Positions 5,465-9,176 of a stretch of 9,176 bases of DNA are shown piece after piece (within the stretch, counting starts at the first letter, position 1; the number at the start of each line of letters is the position of its first letter). The position numbers were made by a program, and so were the translations under genes. The DNA is from Pseudomonadota bacterium (GTDB taxonomy: Bacteria > Pseudomonadota > Alphaproteobacteria > Caulobacterales > Caulobacteraceae), in assembly GCA_023416055.1 (NCBI GenBank), contig JAEZIH010000299.1:1-9176 (forward strand), read 5' to 3'. The notes beneath the pieces were generated by a model, which ran no database searches, was not told the origin of the DNA, and saw only the letters and a program-made list of their open reading frames with translations.

Positions 5465-7132
5465 TCAGGCCGAGCGGGCCTTGATCGGGGCCGTGCCGTC
5501 GGCGAGCGACTCGTTGAGGTAGACCTCGGCTTCCTGGGCCGGCAGGGCGGGGGCGTAGCCGAAGCCTTGGCCGTAGTGGCACTGGGCGTCCAGCAGCAGG
5601 CGGGCGAGGATGGCGTTCTCGACCCCCTCGGCGACCACCTCCAGCGACAGGTCGCGGCCGAGGTTGACGACCGACTTGACGATCTTCGCCGAGCCCTCGT
5701 CCTCCTTCATGGTGAGGACGAAGTAGCGGTCGATCTTCAGGGTGTCGAACGGCAGGCGGGCGAGGTAGCTGAGCGAGCTGAAACCGGTGCCGAAGTCGTC
5801 CAGCGCCAGCGAGGCGCCGGCGTCGCGGAGCTGCTTGAGGACCTCGGCGGCGCGAGTGGTGTCGCGCATGATGTCGCTCTCGGTCACCTCGAGTTTCAGG
5901 GCGCCGCGCGGCAGGCCGGTCTCGGCGATGATCCGGGCCACGTCCTCGACGAGATTGGCGCGCTCGATCTCGCCGACCGAGAGATTGACGCTGCAGAACA
6001 GCTTGCCGGCCGACGGGTGGCGGGCCAGCCATTCGGCGAGCTGGCGCGCCGACCGGGACATCATCAGCAGACCCAGCTCGTTCATCAGGCCCATTTCGTC
6101 GGCGAGGCCGAGGAACTCGTCGGGCGGCACCAGGCCGCGCTGCGGATGGCGCCAGCGGGCCAGGGCCTCGAAGCCCGCGACGGCGCCGGTCGCGAGGTTC
6201 ACGATCGGCTGGTAGAAGGGCTCGATCTCGCCGCGGACGAAGGCGTTGCGGAGGTCGGCCTCGAGCGCCAGCCGCGACAGGCTGTCGGACTCCAGCGCCC
6301 GGCCGTAGGCGGCGGCGCCCCCCCGGCCCGCGGTCTTGGCCTGTTCGACCGCCAGTTCGGCGCGCCGGAGCAGTTCGGCGGGGTCCGGGGCGTCCGGGCC
6401 GCCCTCGGCCGCCACGGCCCCGATCGCGACGGTCGGATAGATGTCGAAGCCCGCCACGCGGAGGGGCTGCTCCAGGGCCTCGCGCAGGCGCTGCGAAGCG
6501 TTTCCCGAGCCGCGCGGGACGACCACGGCGAACTCGTCCTCGCCGACCCGAGCGGCGTTGGCCTCGGGTGGGAAGGCGGCGTTCAGGCGCGAGCCCAGGG
6601 CGGCCAGCACCAGGTCGGAGCGTTCGTGGCCCAGGGCCTCGTTGAGGCGGCGCAGGCGGTCGACGTCGGCCACCACGAGCTCGAAATCCCCGGGCTGGGT
6701 CAGGGTCTCTCCCGCCCGGACGAGGAAGGTGCGGCGGTCCAGCAGGCCAGTCAGGTGATCCTTGTGCGAGGCGGCGAACTTGGTCTCCAGCGCCACGACC
6801 CCGGCAGCGCGCAGCCCGTCCTCAAGCCAGACGCCGCGCCACAGACAGGTCTCGGCGTCGCGCATGCGCAGGCGCACCGCCACCTCCGTGCCCTCGGCCT
6901 GGGGCTTGAGGACCCGCTCGGCCAGGGCGCGGTCGGACGGCACCGCCACCGCGGCGAAGGCGGCTCCGGAGCACTCCGGCGCCAGCGGGCCCAGCCCGAG
7001 CGCCCGGGTCGCGCCGGTGAACCGCATCTGGTCTTCGGAGGGGGTCCAGATCCACAGCGCCGTGTCCGCGGCGGCCAGCGCCTCGATGGCGGTCGTCGCG
7101 TCCCAGGCCAGACTTCTGGAGCGTGTGTTCAA
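5465..7132 (-). CDS. pdeA: PdeA-like cyclic-di-GMP phosphodiesterase (PAS-GEDEF-EAL)
   Basis: A 555-residue cytoplasmic protein predicted to hydrolyse c-di-GMP to pGpG. Residues 15-115 look PAS-like. The GGDEF domain (about 125-280) carries GEDEF (197-201) in place of GGDEF and lacks an RxxD inhibitory site, so it is probably not a cyclase. In Caulobacter crescentus PdeA a GEDEF domain binds GTP and activates the EAL domain. The EAL domain (about 290-545) retains the expected catalytic set: Glu322 (EAL), Asn383, Glu415, Asp445-Asp446 (DDFGTGFSS), Lys466, Glu502 and Gln522, so activity is likely. Domain order, length and neighbours support a PdeA orthologue, a protein cleared by ClpXP with the CpdR adaptor in C. 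crescentus. The only usual start codon before residue 36 is TTG at 7132, 45 bases after the acetyltransferase stop and in the same frame; its ribosome binding site is weak. Confidence 0.88.
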   Translation of the reverse strand: MNTRSRSLAWDATTAIEALAAADTALWIWTPSEDQMRFTGATRALGLGPLAPECSGAAFAAVAVPSDRALAERVLKPQAEGTEVAVRLRMRDAETCLWRGVWLEDGLRAAGVVALETKFAASHKDHLTGLLDRRTFLVRAGETLTQPGDFELVVADVDRLRRLNEALGHERSDLVLAALGSRLNAAFPPEANAARVGEDEFAVVVPRGSGNASQRLREALEQPLRVAGFDIYPTVAIGAVAAEGGPDAPDPAELLRRAELAVEQAKTAGRGGAAAYGRALESDSLSRLALEADLRNAFVRGEIEPFYQPIVNLATGAVAGFEALARWRHPQRGLVPPDEFLGLADEMGLMNELGLLMMSRSARQLAEWLARHPSAGKLFCSVNLSVGEIERANLVEDVARIIAETGLPRGALKLEVTESDIMRDTTRAAEVLKQLRDAGASLALDDFGTGFSSLSYLARLPFDTLKIDRYFVLTMKEDEGSAKIVKSVVNLGRDLSLEVVAEGVENAILARLLLDAQCHYGQGFGYAPALPAQEAEVYLNESLADGTAPIKARSA

Positions 7133-7177
7133 AACGCGTGACGGTCCCGACAGGACGGCTCCCGGATCAGCCCGGGC

Positions 7178-7768
7178 TCAGCCGCCGCGCCCGGCCGCGT
7201 CATTGACGATGCCGAACAGCAGATGATCTGCCCAGCCGCCGTTAATTTTGAGATAAGCCCTGGCCCGGCCCTCCAGCTCGAAGCCCGATTTCTCGAGCAC
7301 CCGGCGGGACGCCGTATTGGTCGGGACGCAGGCGGCCTCGACCCGATGCAGCTTCAGTTCGTCGAATGCATAGCCGACCACGGCCCGCACCGCCGCCGTG
7401 GCCAGTCCCCGACCGGCGTAGGGCTGGCCGATCCAGTAGCCCAGCGTGCCCGTCTCTGCGACGCCGCGGCGAACGTTCGACAGGGTGATCGCCCCCACCA
7501 GCGACTGGTCGGCGTCGGCGAAGACGAAGAAGGGCCAGGCGTTCCCGGCCTCCATCTCGCGCGCATAGATCGACAGCCGGCGCTTGAAGGCGGTGCGGGT
7601 CAGATCGTCCTCGGGCCAGGCCGGCTCCCAGGGCTGGAGATAGGCGTGTGAGATGCGGCGCAGCCCGGCCCAGGCTTCATGGTCCGAGGCGCGCGGGGGA
7701 CGAAGGGTCACCCCCTGCCCTTTCACGACCGGCCCCGACGCGTCGTTGATCCAGTCCAGCAGGGCCAT
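7178..7768 (-). CDS. GNAT acetyltransferase, RimJ/RimL type
   Basis: A 196-residue GNAT-fold N-acetyltransferase resembling the RimJ/RimL group, which acetylate protein N-termini or small amines with acetyl-CoA; the substrate here cannot be read from sequence. The acetyl-CoA pyrophosphate loop is Q-P-Y-A-G-R-G-L-A (115-123), preceded by the LGYWIG strand, and motif B is NTASRRVLEKSGF (151-163). The N-terminus TLRPPRASD (21-29) is also typical. The gene lies 24 bases after the M16 peptidase stop and 45 bases before the phosphodiesterase start, all on the minus strand, so co-transcription is likely. The ATG lacks a well-placed Shine-Dalgarno sequence; a GGAAG is 13 bases away. Coupling or a leaderless transcript are possible. 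Confidence 0.9.
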   Translation of the reverse strand: MALLDWINDASGPVVKGQGVTLRPPRASDHEAWAGLRRISHAYLQPWEPAWPEDDLTRTAFKRRLSIYAREMEAGNAWPFFVFADADQSLVGAITLSNVRRGVAETGTLGYWIGQPYAGRGLATAAVRAVVGYAFDELKLHRVEAACVPTNTASRRVLEKSGFELEGRARAYLKINGGWADHLLFGIVNDAAGRGG

Positions 7769-7774
7769 GGGGCG

Positions 7775-7803
7775 AGGATAGCTTCCGGCGCCTCAGCCGA
7801 AAA
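7775..7803 (-). promoter_or_regulatory. Weak candidate internal promoter for the acetyltransferase
   Basis: On the minus strand TTTTCGG (7803-7797), 14 bases, then GCTATCCT (7782-7775) resembles the Caulobacter housekeeping consensus (5 of 7 in the -35, GCTA core in the -10). The expected transcription start is the A of the ATG at 7768. The match overlaps the end of the peptidase gene and could be chance. Confidence 0.22.
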
Positions 7804-9058
7804 GGGCGTCGCGGAAGGCGGCGCCAGCAGGGGCCGCCGCCTTCGGTCCCAGCACCGCCGTGGCGGCGCGGCCCTGGGCGAGGGTCGAGGCCGCGGCGGT
7901 GCGCACGTCCTCGGCTGTCCGCGCCAGCGTGCGGTCGGCCATGACCTGCGACGCGATCGGAGCGCCGAAGATCAGCGTCTGGGCCGCGGCCCTCCCGGCC
8001 CGGGCGGCGGGGCTTTCGTCCGACATCCACAGCCCGGCGTTCAGCACCGCCTTGGCGCGGGCCAGCTCGGCTTCCGTCGGGCCTTGCTCGGCGAGCGCCC
8101 GCAGCTCGGCGGCGCAGACCCGGGCCAGCTCGACCGCACGGTCCGCGGCCGCGCCGGCGTAGATCCCCAGCAGGCCGGCGTCCTCATACGGCTCGTGGTA
8201 GGCGTCGATCGCGTAGGCCAGGCCGCGCTCCTCGCGGGCGCTCTGGAACAGGCGCGAGGCCATGCCGCCGCCGAGAATCTCGGTCATCAGCCGCGCCGCC
8301 GCAAAGCCCGGGTCAACCGCCGATGGCGCCGGCAGCAGGAAGACCAGATTGGCTTGTTCGATGCGTCGGGTCAGGGCCGCGTCGCCTCCCGTGAAGCGCG
8401 GAACAGCGGGCGCCTCGGCCGGGGCGGAGGCCTCGCCCCCGAACCAGCGGCCGGCCAGCTCCAGCAGCTCGGCCTGGTCGACAGCGCCCGAGGCGGACAC
8501 GACCATCCGGTCCGGGGAATAGAGCCGCGCCCGCCAGTCGCTGATCGTGGCCCGGTTGATCGGCTTCAGACTCTCCACGGAGCCGAGGATCGGCCGGCCC
8601 AGGGGCTGGCCCTCGAAGGCCCGTGCCTGGGCCATTTCAAAGACGTGATCGTCGGGCGTGTCAAAGGCCTCCGCGATCTCCTGCGCCACCACGTCCTTCT
8701 CGCGCTCGATCTCGGCCGGGTCGAGGGTGGGACGGAACACCAGGTCCGAAAGGACCTGCATGGAGACGGGCAGCGAGCCCTCCAGGCCCCGCACCTCGAA
8801 GCTGGTGCGCTCATAGCCCGTGGCCGCATTCAGGGAGCCGCCCTGGGCCTCGATGCGCTCGACAATCTCGCGCGCGCCCATGTCGCCCGCGCCCTTGAAC
8901 ACCAGGTGCTCCAGACAGTGGGACCAGCCGGAGCGCCCCTCGTCTTCCCACCTGGCGCCGCCCCGCACGGCGACGGTGAGGGCGAGCGTGCGCAGACCAG
9001 GCATCGGGTCGCAGACGACGCGGACGCCGTTGGGCAGGGTGTGGAGGGTGGCGGTCAG
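7793..9058 (-). CDS. M16B family zinc peptidase (processing-peptidase-like)
   Basis: A pitrilysin-clan (M16B) metallopeptidase related to bacterial and mitochondrial processing peptidases. Counting from a CTG at 9058 it has 421 residues, normal for the subfamily. The inverted zinc motif is HCLEH (His47, Glu50, His51) and the third ligand is Glu127 in VVAQEIAEA, 76 residues after the second His. The C-terminal half contains REERGLAYAIDAY, the usual second-domain signature. No signal peptide is seen. The first ATG (9004) would drop the opening TLHTLPNGVRVVCD strand that the family fold needs. Between the upstream in-frame region and 9004 there is no ATG, GTG or TTG, so CTG at 9058, overlapping the SURF1 stop as CTGA, is the best start; an automatic caller would place it at 9004. 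An AAGAG six to ten bases upstream may serve as the ribosome binding site. Confidence 0.9.
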   Translation of the reverse strand: MTATLHTLPNGVRVVCDPMPGLRTLALTVAVRGGARWEDEGRSGWSHCLEHLVFKGAGDMGAREIVERIEAQGGSLNAATGYERTSFEVRGLEGSLPVSMQVLSDLVFRPTLDPAEIEREKDVVAQEIAEAFDTPDDHVFEMAQARAFEGQPLGRPILGSVESLKPINRATISDWRARLYSPDRMVVSASGAVDQAELLELAGRWFGGEASAPAEAPAVPRFTGGDAALTRRIEQANLVFLLPAPSAVDPGFAAARLMTEILGGGMASRLFQSAREERGLAYAIDAYHEPYEDAGLLGIYAGAAADRAVELARVCAAELRALAEQGPTEAELARAKAVLNAGLWMSDESPAARAGRAAAQTLIFGAPIASQVMADRTLARTAEDVRTAAASTLAQGRAATAVLGPKAAAPAGAAFRDALFG

Positions 9059-9176
9059 GACGAACTCTTGGATGTGTCCGCGCGCAGCTTGCGGCGCAGC
9101 AGGGCGAGGTAAACCCCCGCGAGGGCCAAGGCGAGGCCGAACCAGGTGATGGCGTAGCCCAGATGGTTGTTCGAGA
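9055..9176 (-). CDS. SURF1 family cytochrome oxidase assembly protein, C-terminal end
   Basis: Only the last 39 residues are in the window; the start lies beyond the right edge. The fragment begins SNNHLGYAITWFGLALALAG, the characteristic C-terminal transmembrane helix of SURF1 (NNHLxYAxTWFGLA), followed by a basic LLRRKLRAD tail that should face the cytoplasm. SURF1 proteins help insert haem a into subunit I of aa3-type cytochrome oxidase in the inner membrane. The TGA stop (9057-9055) overlaps the proposed CTG start of the M16 peptidase by four bases, suggesting one transcript running leftwards through peptidase, acetyltransferase and phosphodiesterase. Confidence 0.85.
   Translation of the reverse strand, partial: SNNHLGYAITWFGLALALAGVYLALLRRKLRADTSKSSS

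Noticed and set aside
5455..5485. Possible bidirectional terminator between yqgE and the phosphodiesterase
   Set aside because: Only a four-base stem (GCTC/GAGC) with no T tract is present; too weak to call.
5567..7141. A 524-codon open frame on the plus strand, antisense to the phosphodiesterase
   Set aside because: It mirrors the codon structure of the real gene; its translation is Gly/Ala/Arg/Gln-rich without any recognisable domain, as expected in GC-rich DNA.
7141..7177. Short GC-rich inverted repeats (such as AGCCCGGGCT at 7169-7178) between acetyltransferase and phosphodiesterase
   Set aside because: Stems of 4-5 base pairs without a T run are common by chance at this GC content; neither terminator nor riboswitch is supported.
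7679..9112. A 477-codon plus-strand open frame opposite the M16 peptidase and acetyltransferase
   Set aside because: The opposite strand carries complete motifs of known families; this frame has low-complexity composition and no domain.

Overview
The window is about 9.2 kb of very GC-rich, densely packed bacterial DNA. Gene content and order point to the alphaproteobacterial order Caulobacterales (Brevundimonas, Caulobacter or Phenylobacterium type). The reasons are a PdeA-like PAS-GEDEF-EAL protein next to a GNAT acetyltransferase, an M16 peptidase and SURF1, a sixA-DUF952-pyrD cluster, and promoter-like sequences of the Caulobacter housekeeping type. The assignment is inference from sequence reading, with no database search.

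Left block, plus strand (1-3836): the end of a SixA-type histidine phosphatase gene, a DUF952 gene and pyrD (quinone-dependent dihydroorotate dehydrogenase) overlap one another in one operon. After a 66-base gap holding a 16-base perfect palindrome and a strong ribosome binding site comes a large membrane-bound hybrid histidine kinase with its own receiver domain. Its end overlaps the end of the next gene, on the opposite strand, by 37 bases.

Middle block (3800-5460): on the minus strand an atypical 1-Cys/2-Cys type peroxiredoxin (Prx5/PrxII group) is followed by an orphan Vsr mismatch endonuclease. A 126-base divergent promoter region separates the peroxiredoxin from a plus-strand YqgE/AlgH (UPF0301) gene. 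The yqgE gene looks leaderless.

Right block, minus strand (5465-9176), in order of transcription: the end of SURF1 (cytochrome oxidase assembly), an M16B zinc peptidase, a RimJ/RimL-type GNAT acetyltransferase, and a PdeA-like cyclic-di-GMP phosphodiesterase. The genes are nearly contiguous. The peptidase has no ATG, GTG or TTG start where the family fold begins; a CTG overlapping the SURF1 stop as CTGA is the best candidate. The phosphodiesterase appears to start with TTG.

No tRNA, rRNA, CRISPR array, insertion sequence or phage gene was seen. This is mostly ordinary core chromosome. The points of interest are start-codon and leader usage, the PdeA-like regulator, and the uncharacterised membrane kinase. 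I did not find an evident new multi-gene system.
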